A DNA stretch of 64,000 nucleotides from Diphasiastrum complanatum (lineage: Eukaryota > Streptophyta > Lycopodiopsida > Lycopodiales > Lycopodiaceae): the NCBI GenBank assembly GCA_029204225.1, contig CM055095.1:43675184-43739183 (forward strand). Direction: 5' to 3'. The notes beneath the pieces were generated by a model, which saw only the letters and a list, made by a program, of their open reading frames with translations, searched no databases and had not been told where the DNA came from. The translations under genes and the position numbers were made by a program. This document shows positions 22,501-36,584 of this stretch, piece by piece. Numbering within the stretch: position 1 is the stretch's first letter; each line of letters begins with the position of its first letter.

Positions 22501-23669
22501 AACAGCATTGGCTGAGGTATATCATGACAAAGCTAACACCCACCATACAGGCCCCATTCAGTCACTAATATTATGTGATAATAGTGATAGTAAACCTATC
22601 AACTTTGTACAATGGGTGCAAGATATAGAAAGAGCTTTTGGCATTGGTATTAGATATGTTATAAGTGACCATTGCAGTGCTGCCAGTGGATATAATCTGT
22701 GTATATAGCTTTGTAAACATGAACTAGGAGTGCCATACTTAGTATGTGAACGTACTCTACTATAAAAATAGGCAACAAAGTAGCCATAGTAGCTATAAAT
22801 GTTATGTGTAAGAAGCAGAAAACACTGTACCGGATGTCCTGAACCAGCAAGCAGATCTCTAGGTAGCCATAAAGACTAATTAAAATATGCACACGCGTCT
22901 AAAGCTAGATAAGTGGGCCTTGAATACTTAATGAGAGCAACAATAGATGATTCAGAAAATGTAGAGAGAATCTAGGCTGTCTATATGGAGCAAAATGGTG
23001 ATGTACCAAAACTAACAAGTACCTCTGTATATAAAAAGATGATCCAATGGTTGTGCCAAGAAAATGGTATGGATAAGTGGATCTTCAAGTTCAAGCACAG
23101 CAGATCCCAAAATACCTGTAAGGAGCCATGAATGCCAAATTTTTTGCAGCTTGCTCATTTCAAGGCACGTAGAGCCCAAGCTAGTAGACCATACATTCCA
23201 TGTAAAGATGATAATTATAGAAATACACGTCTTGATGGGGTTGCAAAATGACCCTAGAGATCTTCTGTAGTGATAGCTGTGACCATAGACCATGCATGCT
23301 TGTTGGCAAATATAGCCCCATGCAACGAGAAGGACTGAACTATTATAGAAGATCATCTGATGAAAAAAGATTCATGATACCCAGGTTGTGTGTGATGGGG
23401 CAGCTCTGTCAATGTCATGACTAAAGTCACAGAAAAGGCATCAATGGGTGAAATTGGAATGGTGGTGAATAGGAATGAACAGCACAAGTGTTACAATTAT
23501 GCTTAGCCAGTCCAAACTTCTTATTGCCTATTTGGTGTAAACCCTAACCATAATTGACTGTGTGGCAACCTCAATGTTTATTAGAAACCCCTTTCTCACT
23601 GTGTGGCACCCTCAACGTTTATTGACCCCTTTCTCCATCAATGCATAACCCCCCCCACACAAAAAAACT

Positions 23670-23738
<69 letters not shown>

Positions 23739-24469
23739 CATCCATTTTTGCTGCACACCTGTAGACTTGAAGGCAGTTTTATAGCGGCTCTTCAGTACAC
23801 TGTACTATTACTAGCTTGTACCATGGAGTCTAGCTAAAGTGTTGTGTCATGACTTCATTACTGATGCTAGTTAACTTAAATCTTTGTTTATATCTTTATC
23901 AGGTTGCATCCTTTCAATTTTGTGGTCTCAAAATTAAGCTGTCAAGAATTGTTTGATCTTAATTCGACTCTTTTATATCTTTATCAGGTTGCATCCTTTC
24001 AATTTTGTGGTCTCAAAACTAAGCCATCAATAATTCTGTGATCTTAATTCCAGCAAGAAGTGAAAACTTGTTGGAAGCAATTCAGCTTTTTTTCTTGTGA
24101 AATGGTGCAGGTGTGGTTGTTACATCTTTGAATCTGTTGCCTTGTGGCAAGCTTGAAGGAGGACGAATTGCGCAAGCGCTTTTTGGTAGGAAAATTGCAG
24201 GTGTGTTGTCATTCTTTACATCCTTGTCCCTTGGAGTTGGAGGCCTGACAGGAAGTATCTTATGCTTGGTCTGGGGATTTTTTGCAACATTTTTTCGAGG
24301 TGGAGAGGAGCTTCCTGCTGAAGATGAAATCACACCTATTGACGATGGGCGCTATGTATGGGGGTATATATTAGCAGTATTCTGTTTCTTGACACTTTTC
24401 CCAAATAGTGCAGGGACTTTCCCTAGCGCATTTTACACCCCCCCGTTCTTCAGGGGCGAGACCTTTTAA
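16403..24469 (+). CDS. EGY3: EGY3: plastid S2P-like membrane pseudoprotease (7 exons, 591 aa)
   Basis: Coding exons are 16403-16522, 19505-19984, 20251-20448, 20566-20790, 20902-21140, 21401-21555 and 24111-24469. All introns are GT-AG and all phases join, giving 1776 nt. The product has a Ser/Ala-rich, acid-poor N-terminus (plastid transit type), then an acidic Gln/Lys-rich region and a coiled coil (~residues 130-200). Next come a conserved soluble part (CFGYDTFFATDVRRFGDGG) and several membrane helices from ~285 on. It belongs to the EGY family of plastid site-2-protease homologues. At the place of the zinc motif HExxH it has ATRWT (343-347), and the second motif reads NLLPCGKLEGG (480-490) without the usual Asp. 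That is the EGY3 pattern, so it is probably proteolytically inactive. EGY3 has been linked to heat and salt responses and plastid H2O2 signalling in Arabidopsis. Introns 1 and 6 are long (3.0 and 2.6 kb). Confidence 0.95.
17106..17152 (+). mobile_element. LTR-element remnant: primer site next to polypurine tract
   Basis: TGGTATCAGAGCCCGG (initiator Met-tRNA primer site) is followed only ~22 bp later by GAGGGGGAG and TGTTGAC, the usual 3' purine tract and LTR start. The whole internal region is missing or was never there, as in TRIM elements. The 5' LTR cannot be matched to the sequence after 17153. Confidence 0.5.
18043..18103. repeat. Two G/C-rich hairpins with the same AGT loop
   Basis: A run of seven G then C-AGT-G and a run of C (18043-18064), repeated in shorter form as GGGGC-AGT-GCCCC (about 18091-18103). 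Both are perfect short inverted repeats with identical loops. Confidence 0.7.
19505..19984 (+). CDS. EGY3: EGY3 exon 2
   Basis: Acceptor TTTCAG, donor GTAGAG, phase 0 on both sides; residues 41-200. It contains the mature N-terminus, an acidic stretch and a long charged helix (KKRAEQRLKELESQQ). Confidence 0.88.
20030..20160. repeat. Degenerate telomere-like repeats in EGY3 intron 2
   Basis: A series of CCTAAACCCTGAA-like words (AAACCTAAACC, CTGAACCC, AAACCTAAATCC, CCTAAACC), each differing from CCCTAAA by a base or two. Confidence 0.5.
20251..20448 (+). CDS. EGY3: EGY3 exon 3
   Basis: Acceptor TTGCAG, donor GTAAAG, phase 0; residues 201-266, with FGYDTFFATDVRRFGDGG and LSEAAGREVAIWFMEE, conserved in EGY proteins. 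Confidence 0.95.
20566..20790 (+). CDS. EGY3: EGY3 exon 4
   Basis: Acceptor TTCCAG, donor GTACCT; residues 267-341, with QPKAEIDLQFE followed by the first membrane helix (GYLSAVLLGVTTLGTISIM). Confidence 0.95.
20902..21140 (+). CDS. EGY3: EGY3 exon 5
   Basis: Acceptor TTCCAG, donor GTAAGC, ends in phase 2; residues 342-420 plus two bases of codon 421. ATRWTAARYGV stands where active S2P relatives have HExxH. Confidence 0.95.
21401..21555 (+). CDS. EGY3: EGY3 exon 6
   Basis: Acceptor TTACAG, donor GTAGGC. It completes codon 421 and encodes 422-472 plus one base; contains YIRPQFFYNNPLLSF and VPVDPLAFAGLL. Confidence 0.95.
23672..23736. repeat. (CT)n microsatellite
   Basis: About 32 uninterrupted CT units in EGY3 intron 6. 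Confidence 0.95.
23891..24056. repeat. Tandem duplication, period about 85 bp
   Basis: TATCTTTATCAGGTTGCATC and the following ~45 bases recur from 23976 nearly unchanged. The tract ends some 55 bp before the exon 7 acceptor. Confidence 0.8.
24111..24469 (+). CDS. EGY3: EGY3 exon 7 and stop
   Basis: Acceptor GTGCAG; completes Gly473 and encodes 474-591 with SLNLLPCGKLEGG, two or three membrane helices, FFRGGEELPAEDE and the C-terminal FFRGETF. TAA ends at 24469. Confidence 0.95.
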
Positions 24470-24830
24470 GAACATAGAAATGAGAGCCATGTCCGTATTG
24501 TGATTAGGACGTCTACAAAGCTTGCAAATTTGGACTTTAAGTTGGTCATGTCCAACCTTCACCATTGTAAAACTGTCACCTGATCTTGTCCACGCTTTTT
24601 CCCCAAAATCTTGAACACTCAGAGAAGTTGAGAATGTCATCCCACAAGGTGTCACCTTCCAGTTTTGCTCCAACAAGAAAGTACATACAAGTGCACAAGC
24701 ACATGCATATGCATGCATGTGCATGTACATGCACATGCACACATGGATACACATGTATGTATGGAAGCCAAGGATTGTAAAGCATAACAAACTCAATAAA
24801 TAAAAGGTTTGTACATTACTTTGTTGAAAT
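24470..24830 (+). other. EGY3 3' untranslated region
   Basis: From the stop codon to an AATAAA at 24795-24800. Contains a 70-bp purine-pyrimidine alternating tract with a long palindrome. Confidence 0.5.
24714..24739. repeat. 26-bp perfect palindrome in the EGY3 3' region
   Basis: A CATGCA-rich self-complementary sequence centred on TGTACA at 24726/24727, inside an alternating purine-pyrimidine tract (24692-24765). Confidence 0.85.
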
Positions 24831-26489
24831 CTGGGGCTTACATTGGCAAGAGTACATTGTATCCTCTTTGGATGAGAGTGCAGTTTGTACAATTTTCTTG
24901 AACCTTGTCTTGTTGATGCCAATATTAGGATCTCCCTGGTTCTTTTTTTTTTTTGGTATGTTTTGCTACCTTGGATTTCTCATCTTGCACTATTCTAGTC
25001 CCAAAAGTGTAGCATGTGTTTATTGCATAGTTTTGTAAATGTTTCAATTTGGAAAACTCTTTGGGGAGGAATGATATTGTGTATGATCTCAAACGATCAA
25101 GTAGTAGATGTAGTTATTCAAAAAAAGAGAGCTTTAAACAACATTCTTATTCCAAAATAAAGTGCTATTCACTTATATTACCCTTTGAATATTCATCACA
25201 TGTGCTCAAATGTACATGTGTATGAAATAATCGTCAAAGATGCCTAATTGTTGATATCGTCTCTCCTCACCTCAAGGTTTGAACTTCAACTTTTATGTGC
25301 CCATAAACAGAAAATCTTTGGCTAGACTATGTGAATCACTATAAATAAGTAGTTAGTACATGCTGATCATCTCTGAAAAAGAAAGTCTTTGATAGTGCTA
25401 CATTGAAAAAAGTCAATATACTTGTGTCAACATTCACATGATCATCACTCTTAATATATGATTAGAGTATTGCATATTCTCAAGCATCATGATCCTTTTA
25501 GGAGAGTACATTTTAGCATTTGTAGTTTCACATTGTTTGAAACTACAAATGCTAAAGTTATACTTCAAGTTTAAGCACAATTGACTAAGCAAGGACAATA
25601 TGCATTCTAGGCTCCAACCAAAAACCAAAATGCGAATATTATACATAAAAAGCTTCATAATAGCACGGGTAACCACATACTAGCTATGTGCCCTCATATT
25701 TGCTTGATAAAGGGTCTCTCGAGGTCATATCATGGACATTATAATGCATGAGATAATTTATGCATTGACTTCGTAATTAAGATTGAGATTGTTGTCTTGA
25801 TATATTTCCTTTTATCATACAAAGCATCATTTGATACGAATTTAGTGATTGAGAAAAGAAATCCCATGGAAAATTTGGGGTCCGTAAGCAACATGAAAAG
25901 AATAAGACACTAAAAGGAGAAATTGCATGACATGTCAAATATTAGTTATTCCAAACATGGAATGAAAGTGCCAAAGAAATCTACATCATGCCTTGATCAT
26001 ATGGGGTGTCTAAGTGAGACTATTTGACAAAAAAAATGAAGAGATGTCCAATGAACAATATCATGATTATTTATTCAACATTGTGATTTGTGTAAAAGAA
26101 CAAGCATTTAACAAGCAAAATGGAATTTCAAGTGAAAAAAAAATTAAGTCATCTATAAAGGTATAATCACAAATAAGTAAAACTCAGTGCGATCTTAAAT
26201 CCTAATCCTCGCAAGCTCTGCATACTACAATATATAATGTTGCCGCCATATTTAATAATGGTTCTATTTGAATGACACTTGCCACCATAATGGGGATTTG
26301 CATCCATCCATTATATTATAATCAAAACGTGCCGAATTTCAAGGCACCACAAGGAGTCGCTTGTAAAAAGCATGACCTTGATGAACTTGAATGCTTGATG
26401 TTATCCTAGAAAGCTCATGAAACCTTTCCTTGTGAGTAAGGCCATGTAGGCTTGAATTTGGCAAAAACTCATTCAAGCATGGATGAAAT
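24831..26489. other. Intergenic, unassigned
   Basis: A/T-rich, no convincing ORF. The only structure seen is the hairpin at 25512-25556. Confidence 0.5.
25512..25556. repeat. Hairpin with 19-bp perfect arms
   Basis: TTTAGCATTTGTAGTTTCA (25512-25530), a 7-nt loop, and its exact reverse complement (25538-25556). Outside the arms pairing becomes poor. Confidence 0.9.
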
Positions 26490-26504
26490 CATTTCCTAGT
26501 CTTA

Positions 26505-26595
26505 GGCACCCAAGGGACTTGGCTCAATTGGTTAACGCTTGACATCCAAAGTTTCTGTGGTCTCAAGTTCGAGCCTTCCATTGGAAACCAAGAAG
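26505..26595 (+). mobile_element. tRNA-derived SINE with 15-bp TSD
   Basis: An A-box-like TGGCTCAATTGG (26520-26531) and a B-box-like AAGTTCGAGCC (26565-26575) are spaced as in a polymerase III tRNA promoter. The 91-bp unit is bounded by identical 15-bp direct repeats CATTTCCTAGTCTTA (26490-26504 and 26596-26610), as left by LINE-mediated insertion. It is too altered to fold as a working tRNA. Confidence 0.75.
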
Positions 26596-26610
26596 CATTT
26601 CCTAGTCTTA

Positions 26611-27095
26611 AGTTAAGTGGGACTTGTAGCCTATATTGAAAGAAAAGAGGCTAAGAGTATGAGAAGATTTCAAGACAAGCCAAAGGAAAAAATATGCATT
26701 ATCAATGATGAAAAACATAATCGTGCATATTTACAGGTTGTACTTGAACACGGGACCCAAAGAGGATCCAAAAGTGAAAGATAAATATGATTGTTGAGAT
26801 ATTATAAAACTCTTTGGGTATCAAGTGGTAGCTAGTATTTGAATGGGCTTCTTCAATGATATTGTACAAGATTAATCATAATCATCAAGAATGGAAGAGA
26901 ACTGTGAATAGTTCATGGAAGCCAAAACCCAAATAGAATGTCACCCTCTATCTATGATAGATATGAATGTCAAATGTTGCATTCTACTTCTACTACATGT
27001 CAAAGAGACAGTCTTTCTCTATTTGTAACAAATTTGATTGTGGAATGTACAATTTTCATCATGAGTGCATTAGATTGGTGAATGTAATCTTATGG

Positions 27096-27135
<40 letters not shown>

Positions 27136-29324
27136 TATCTTATGAAATTGCAAGTTCTTTTTCTAATATAAGTTTGATAAAATCATATGAACGTACTAAA
27201 ATCTAGTTATACTACAAACATGATGTAGATGGATGTGTGATATGGAGATTCGTGAGATAGACATGCAAACAAAACATGAAGATATGGTGGAGGCTGTATG
27301 TATGCTTGAGAGGGATTTTTCAATTTCTATTCTAGACATACAGGTGTGTTTAAACCTAACAAAACTAAACAACAAAATGCGCAATTATACATTAGAATAA
27401 TAAGTTAGTTTGTAATGGTCTCGTATAGTAAACATCCTGACCATATCTGTAAAGCTTCATGTTGAGGAGAATAAGCTCACCTGCATCCATCCACAATAAC
27501 AACCATGTAAGAACAAGGGCACCCTTGTGGGAACTATAGGTGTCTACACCTATTCTTAGTTGTTATCCATTTCACAACTTGAAGTTAGAAAAATCCAGAC
27601 CATTCCACTACCTACTTTTAGAAGTGATGAATGGGTTACTCCTGATGCCTCAATTTTAGAAAATTTTTAGATGTAAACAATATAATGACATAAAAAATTC
27701 ATTAAAGATAAGTACAGGCTCAAAAACAGTCCGATTAGGTTGGTTTGTTTCTTTGATTATATTTGTGGATTTTTTTGCAAGTGTCAATGTACACAAAACT
27801 TCAACTATGTTCGTATGTAAAAATTTATTGGGAAGTATACTATCTGAGCTTATGGATGAAGGCTGCAATAAGAAACCAAATGAAGATATAGAATGCAGAA
27901 TCAAAATGTCCTCCATATGGTTTCGTTATCAAATATAAAAAAAAATGCTCAGCCTCTGCTTCAATTACCAAAGATGAAAAAGGATTAAAATTAAATGGGT
28001 ACCATTGGATCAAGATCTGGAACAAAGTAAACACTCTGAGAGGAGGAATATTGACATAATTTTCAATGATCATGGACTTCTAACTTGTATTGAGGTGGAG
28101 GAAGATTAGAGCCTGAATTACATTAGGCAGGAACTATTGCTCCTACAATATGATATACCCACATATTTCAGATTATTTTCCAATGGTAAACAGGTAGGTT
28201 GCTATGAACATTTTTATTCTTCTTTAATAGCTTATATCAACAATCTATCATATAATAGCTATTCCTAGATTATTACCTTAAAAAATGTACTTCTAAATGC
28301 AACAAAATTTGTGTCAATTTTTTGCAGGTACGTAAAAGATACGAGTTTGAGATTTAATGCAGAGATATTGGCGAAACTATTTAAATACTAGAGGAACACT
28401 AAATTTTTGTATCAAAAAAATAAAATTCCATCGTCATTATAAAATAGAAAACAAGTAGAAATTGCAATAGAGTGCTATCACATAGACACAACTTGATTGT
28501 AACAATCAATATTTATATCAATGAAAATAGGACTTTTATATCCCGTTGTTCGTAAATTATAACATCTCCTTCCAGAGCAATGTGAATGGTTGTCAGAGCG
28601 GGGGCGACTTTTTTTGTAGCACCTTTGGGGCTATCAATTTTAGGAACAAAACTTTGGCCATTTGTAACAAAAGCTTTAATCAGCCTTGTCGCAATCTGTA
28701 CACTTCATCGGGGTTGTATGGTTTGATATTCTTGTTTCTTGTTCTTGCTTAGTTGTGGATTAGCTTCGGTTCTTGCTTGCAAAATCTTGTAGAAATCAGC
28801 ATTCAAGTAAACTATAGAGGCTAGAAATGTGGTGTAAATCTTGCATAGTCTTGACATTCTAGTTCTTGATGTTCTTGGATAATCTAGGCATCAAGTAATA
28901 TGTGTTTCTTGATTCTTAGATTGTTAAATGCTGTTAGGAATCTTGTTTCTTGTTTCTTGAATCTTGTTTTAGTTTCAGTAGCTAATCTAGTTCTTGATTG
29001 TTCTTTGATTCAGTAGTTAGTAGTAGGATTGCTCTCTGTGTTGAACGTTGATCTGCTTGAGCTGTAGATGGTTGCATGGCTAGTGTATGCATGTAGCTGA
29101 GTATCGGATTTGAGTAACCCACTGACAGGATGGGAAATATGTAATGCATCCTTGAATATTGCTTCTACTCTGTAACCGTTCTAATAAGAAGAGTAATCAC
29201 AAAGAACCATAACAACAGAAGTAATCCAAGAGAGATAAGAAACAAAAAAGAGAAAAAAACGTGTTCACGGAATCAGTGAATCTGTGAACATTCACATATG
29301 TGTAGCTCTAAGGATTCTTTCTCT
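26611..29324. other. Intergenic, unassigned
   Basis: Contains the (GT)n at 27097-27134. Many short ORFs are visible, none with a recognisable domain or good splice context. Confidence 0.5.
27097..27134. repeat. (GT)n microsatellite
   Basis: About 18 uninterrupted GT units. Confidence 0.95.
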
Positions 29325-30466
29325 TCTATTGCACCTTATGATGGAGTCAAGAAATCAATATACACTGCAAATGATTTTGAATGTCCTATTGAAGGCATAG
29401 GGAATATTCCCTTAAAGCTTGCATCCTAAAGTTCTTTCTCTTTCTAAAGTTCTCTATGTGCCTAAGCTTACTAAGAATCTCATTAGTGCTGGCCAATTGC
29501 TTGATAATGGCCTTGATGTAAAATTCAATGTTGATACTTGCACTATCAAGAAGAATGATGAGATACTTGCATTAGGATCTAGATTTGGAGGCATTTATAA
29601 ACTAGATCCAAATGAATATGTGAATGCTTGTAATGTTGCTCTTGTGAACAAGCTCTCTATGGAGGAATTATGGCATAGGATATTGGGACATCCCAACTAC
29701 AAATCCATGCTCTCTATGATCAAAGAGGCCAAAGCTATTGGCTTGCCAAAGTCATTCTCCAAGAAGATCAAGCCTTGTGAGGCTTGTGCTATTGCTAAAT
29801 CTCACAAAAAGCCATTTACAAGATCTTCTATCAAAAGCAAGCATCCTTTGGAGTTAATCCACTCGGATGTGCATTTCTCATCAACTATAAACAAGGGAGG
29901 AGCCACTTGTTTTGTTACTTTCATTGATGATTTCACAAGATTCCCTTGGATATATCTTCTTGCTTCTAAATCTATGGTGTTTGATCATTTCCTTATTTTC
30001 AAAGCTTATGTAGAGAAGCGATTCTCATTCAAGATAAAAGCTCTTAGATGTGATGGAGGTGGTGAATATATCTCCAATAAATTTCATGATTTTTGTGAGC
30101 TTGAAGGCATCAAAAGAGAGTTCTCTTGTGCTATTCTCCATCTCAAAATGGAGTGGCCGAGAGAAAGAATAGATCTCTATGTGAATGCGCAAAATCTATG
30201 AGAATTAAGGCATCTTTGCCCAAAGATTTTTGGGGAGAAGCCATTAATTGTGCAAATTATCTTTGCAATAGGCTCCCACATATAGCTCTTGGAGGAAATT
30301 ACATATATATTTATCTATAAGGATTCATCAACGATGAGTTCAAAGTGTGCTTGCTCTTCAAAAGTCTTTATGGATTCAAGCAAGCACCAAGATCATGGTA
30401 TTCAAGACTTAATTCTTTCCTTATCTCAGTAGGATTTACTCTTAGTGACTATGATTCTTCCATGAC
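29325..30466 (+). pseudogene. copia protease-end/integrase/RT fragment
   Basis: Reads YTANDFECPIEGIGNIPL, then after a shift KVLYVPKLTKNLISAGQLL (end of protease), ELWHRILGHPNYKS and CEACAIAKSHKKP (zinc finger), FVTFIDDFTRFPWIY and LRCDGGGEYISNKF (integrase). A frameshift at about 30125 is followed by SPSQNGVAERKNRSLCE. After a deletion at ~30300 comes RT sequence KSLYGFKQAPRSWYSRLN, ending at DYDSSM. There it is cut by the left end of the minus-strand copia element. The Asp of the second integrase motif (CDGGGEY) is present. Confidence 0.85.
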
Positions 30467-30727
30467 TTAGAATTTGCTTTGCACAGGAGCACAGATCATG
30501 CTACATAGTAACACAGACAGAAAAACACTCTCCACAGCAAGCTCATATAGCAACTGCATTTCTCAAAATGAAATTACACTGTACATATAGTTGTTCACTC
30601 AGGCAACCCATGCACGACCCAGGTTGCCGTTGGCGGGATGCGTGTCCCATCGTGGCAAGGCCAATTGATCCTTATCAACTGATAGGACCCACAGTACAGT
30701 AACACAGTGATTCTACTTTAATTCTAA
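30467..30727 (-). repeat. Possible 3' LTR of the minus-strand copia element
   Basis: Lies just downstream (minus strand) of the RNase H end and a purine-rich AAGGGAGAGAG tract. Its ends are inverted (TTAGAATT / AATTCTAA) but are not TG...CA, and no partner LTR is seen on the other side, so the call is weak. Confidence 0.3.
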
Positions 30728-30783
30728 CTCTCTCCCTTAAAGTAGAGTCTACTTTTTATACAGTCATATACATAGCTTTAAAG

Positions 30784-31287
30784 TCAACAAACTTTAAGTA
30801 CGGAAAGCTTTGATCTAAAATTATCAAACTTTTCTCCAACAAGTGGCTTAGTGAAAATATCAGCTAGTTGTTCTTCTGTGCTACAATGAACAACATGAAT
30901 TTCACGACTCAGCAGCCTTTCACGTATAGAGTGATATTGAATCTCAATGTGTTTGGTTCTCACATGGAACACTGGATTCTTTGCCAGCTGAATGCCACTC
31001 TGACTGTCGCTATGTAATGTCGTGGGATTTTTCTACTTCATGCCAACTTCTTCCAAGATTTGTCTCAACCATATAGCTTCATGTGCTGCACTACACATTT
31101 TCTTATACTTTGCTTCTGTGGTGGATAGAGCAATTGTACTTTGCTTCTTACTAGACCAGGAAAAGCAACTACTACAAAACTGGAATACATACCCTATGGT
31201 GGATCTATGATCATCATAGTCACCTCCCCAATCCGCATCCACATAACCACACAACTCAGGTAACCCATCATGCTTCCTGTAAATCAA
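30784..31287 (-). pseudogene. copia RNase H
   Basis: GYVDADWGGDYDDHRSTIGY, FSWSSKKQSTIALSTTEAKY, LHSDSQSGIQLAKNPVFH, TKHIEIQYHSIRERL and ADIFTKPL. It is the complete RNase H core and the usual C-terminus, with one in-frame stop after EEVGMK. Confidence 0.85.
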
Positions 31288-31754
31288 GCCATAATTTGAA
31301 GGCCTTTCACATAACGCAAAATGCGTTTAGCTGCCTTCCAATGTGTTTCCGTAGGTGCTTCCATAAACTGACTTACAATGCCAACATCATAGCATATATC
31401 TGGTCTAGTCGTGGTAAGGTAAATCAAGCTCCCTACTAACTGCTTGTACAGCGTAGCATCAAATGGTTGTGACTCATCAAGCTTAGAAAGCTTTTTACCT
31501 AGTTCAATGGGAGTATTCATTGGTTTGCAATCCTGCAACCTAAACCTATGCAACAACTCTTTGACATACTTCACATGTGTTAAACCCACTTCGTGTCCTT
31601 TTTGCCACACCTCTACTCCAAGGCAGTAATGCATCAAGCTGAGATCTATCATCTCGAATTGTTCCATGAGATCTTTCTTGATCATATCTATCATCCAGTG
31701 TGTTCTCACCATCCCCTTTGAACGAAAGTAGGCATCAATCCTGCTATACCACAC
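31284..31754 (-). pseudogene. copia RT C-terminal part, catalytic motif deleted
   Basis: WYSRIDAYFRSKGM leads at once to IKKDLMEQFEMIDLSLMHY and CLGVEVWQ. In copia proteins these are separated by the block with Y-V-D-D, which is missing. KYVKELLHRF, KPMNTPIELG, LVGSLIYLTTTRPDICYDV and THWKAAKRILRYVKG follow. Confidence 0.85.
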
Positions 31755-32308
31755 ACGTGGTGCCTGTTAAAGACTTTCTTCAAGTGACATACTTTATTTT
31801 CTTGTCCCTTCACTACAAAGCCTTTAGGTTGATCCATAAACACCTCTTCTTCTAACTCACCATTTAGAAAAGCAGATTTCACATCCATCTGATGCAAAGG
31901 CCAACCAAAATGTGAAGCTAAAGCAACAAGTAGACATAGAGTATTCCACTTACATACTGGCGCAAAGGTCTCCTCATAGTCGATGCCTTTACTTTGTGCA
32001 TACCCTTTGATCACCAATCTTGCCTTGTCCTTCTCCTTGTGTTTGTCACCTGCAACTTCAATCCTTCTTGCACCAAAACGTTTATCTCTACCTCTCCAAC
32101 CTGTTTCTTTGGGTTGAGTAGTAGTATCTTGAGATATATCCTCATGTTCATCACTTGGAAGGTCAATGAATGGATCATCATCAGGAGGTATCCTCACTAT
32201 ACCATCTTTCCCACTGGATGTTGTATCTATTTTCTTAGCATCCTCGTCTTCATACATCTTGGATTCATCGAAGATAACATCACAGCTTACATGGATTTTG
32301 TTTTCCAC
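31706..32308 (-). pseudogene. copia RT, N-terminal half
   Basis: HVSCDVIFDESKM, an acidic linker, then KARLVIKGYAQSKGIDYEE, FAPVCKWNTLCLLVALA, QMDVKSAFLNGELEEEVFM and PKGFVVKG. These are the copia RT blocks up to the first catalytic Asp (QMDVKSAF). The frame is then lost near the conserved K-Q-A-P motif, which is read in the next frame. Confidence 0.8.
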
Positions 32309-32416
32309 TGGATTAAAACATCTATAGTATCTTAGGAATATACACTTGATAGCTTTTACATCAAGTTTACGTCTCTCTTCATTAGGAATGTGTACAAAGG
32401 CCTTACATCCAAAGAT

Positions 32417-33345
32417 TCACAAGTGGCTCACCTTTGGCTTCTTCTTCGTGAATGCTTCCTCAGGTGTTATCTTTGGTATGGCAATGGTAGGACTTCTATT
32501 TTGAAGATAGACTGTCGTACAACATGCTTTTGACCAAAAATCTTTTGGTAGTTTCATCTCAGCTAGCATAGATCTGGCACTTTCCACAATCGTACGATTC
32601 TTGCACTCAGCTACACCATTGAGAGCAGGAGTATAAGCTTGCGTAAATTGTCTTTTAATCCCACATTGATCACAAAGATCATTGAAGTCATTAGACTTGT
32701 ACTCACCTCCACTATCTGATCTTAGGACTTTGATCTTCCTACCTATCTGATTTTCGACCAATGCTTTGAAGCTCTTGAAATTGTCAAATGCATATGATTT
32801 CTTCTTCAAGAAGTAGATCCACGTCTTACGTGACATATCATCAATAAAGGTCATGAAATAGAAGGCTTTACCTAAGGACATGGTCCTCATAGGCCCGCAT
32901 AAATCTGTATGGATCAAATCCATGATGTTCTTTGCCCTTGCAACACCACCTTTATTGAACTTCTCTCGATGCTGCTTCCCATATACACAAGATTCGCACA
33001 TCGATTTCAAGTGGTCTTCTATAGTAGGCAATCCTGTTACCATCTCCAATTTTCTCATCAAACTGAGGCTTCCCAAGTTTAAGTGACCAAGCCTCTTATG
33101 CCACAACTCAGTTTGCGATGGAATGGATGACACAAGTCCATGTTGCCCCTTGATTGTAGCATTCAACCTGTACAATTTCGTATTGGGCTCCCTTACTCCA
33201 TCCACAATAACTTTGAACTTTTGGTTCACATCCTTCACAAAGCAACGATCATGGGACAACTTTTGATCAATAATGACTCCAACAGAAGGTAGAACTTTCT
33301 TCAAACCTGGTACGTAAAGTACCTCCCTGTTTTTGCCATAGAATC
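32417..33345 (-). pseudogene. copia GAG-pre-integrase and integrase
   Basis: ELWHKRLGHLNLGSLSLMRK and CESCVYGKQHREKF form the zinc finger. HTDLCGPM, FMTFIDDMSRKTWIYFLKKK, LRSDSGGEYKSNDF and TPALNGVAECKNRT follow, so the D-D-E residues are all present. The frame ends at a stop near 32417, but IFGCKAFVHIPNEERRKLD continues in frame after it. Confidence 0.85.

Positions 33346-36584
<3,239 letters not shown>

Larger units (their letters stand above)
21556..24110 (+). other. EGY3 intron 6
   Basis: About 2.6 kb. Apart from a long (CT)n and an 85-bp tandem duplication near its 3' end it shows no ORF or element I recognise. Confidence 0.7.
30784..33345 (-). mobile_element. Ty1/copia pol, nearly complete but decayed
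   Basis: On the minus strand, in order: protease end (REVLYVPGLKK), GAG-pre-integrase, integrase, RT N-terminal half, RT-RNase H link and RNase H, broken by a stop at 32417, a frameshift near 31760 and a deletion at ~31720 that removes the RT Asp-Asp motif. No gag is seen and no 5' LTR could be found to the right. It inserted into, or recombined with, the plus-strand copia element ending at 30466. Confidence 0.85.

Noticed and set aside
22478-22708. Short ORF in EGY3 intron 6 as a nested gene
   Set aside because: No recognisable motif and no promoter or splice context; ordinary intron sequence.
26505-26595. Functional tRNA gene
   Set aside because: Box A and B are present, but no cloverleaf with a paired acceptor stem can be drawn and the unit has TSDs; a SINE fits better.
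30467-30727. Confident LTR call
   Set aside because: The ends are inverted but not TG/CA and no second copy is present; kept only as a weak feature.
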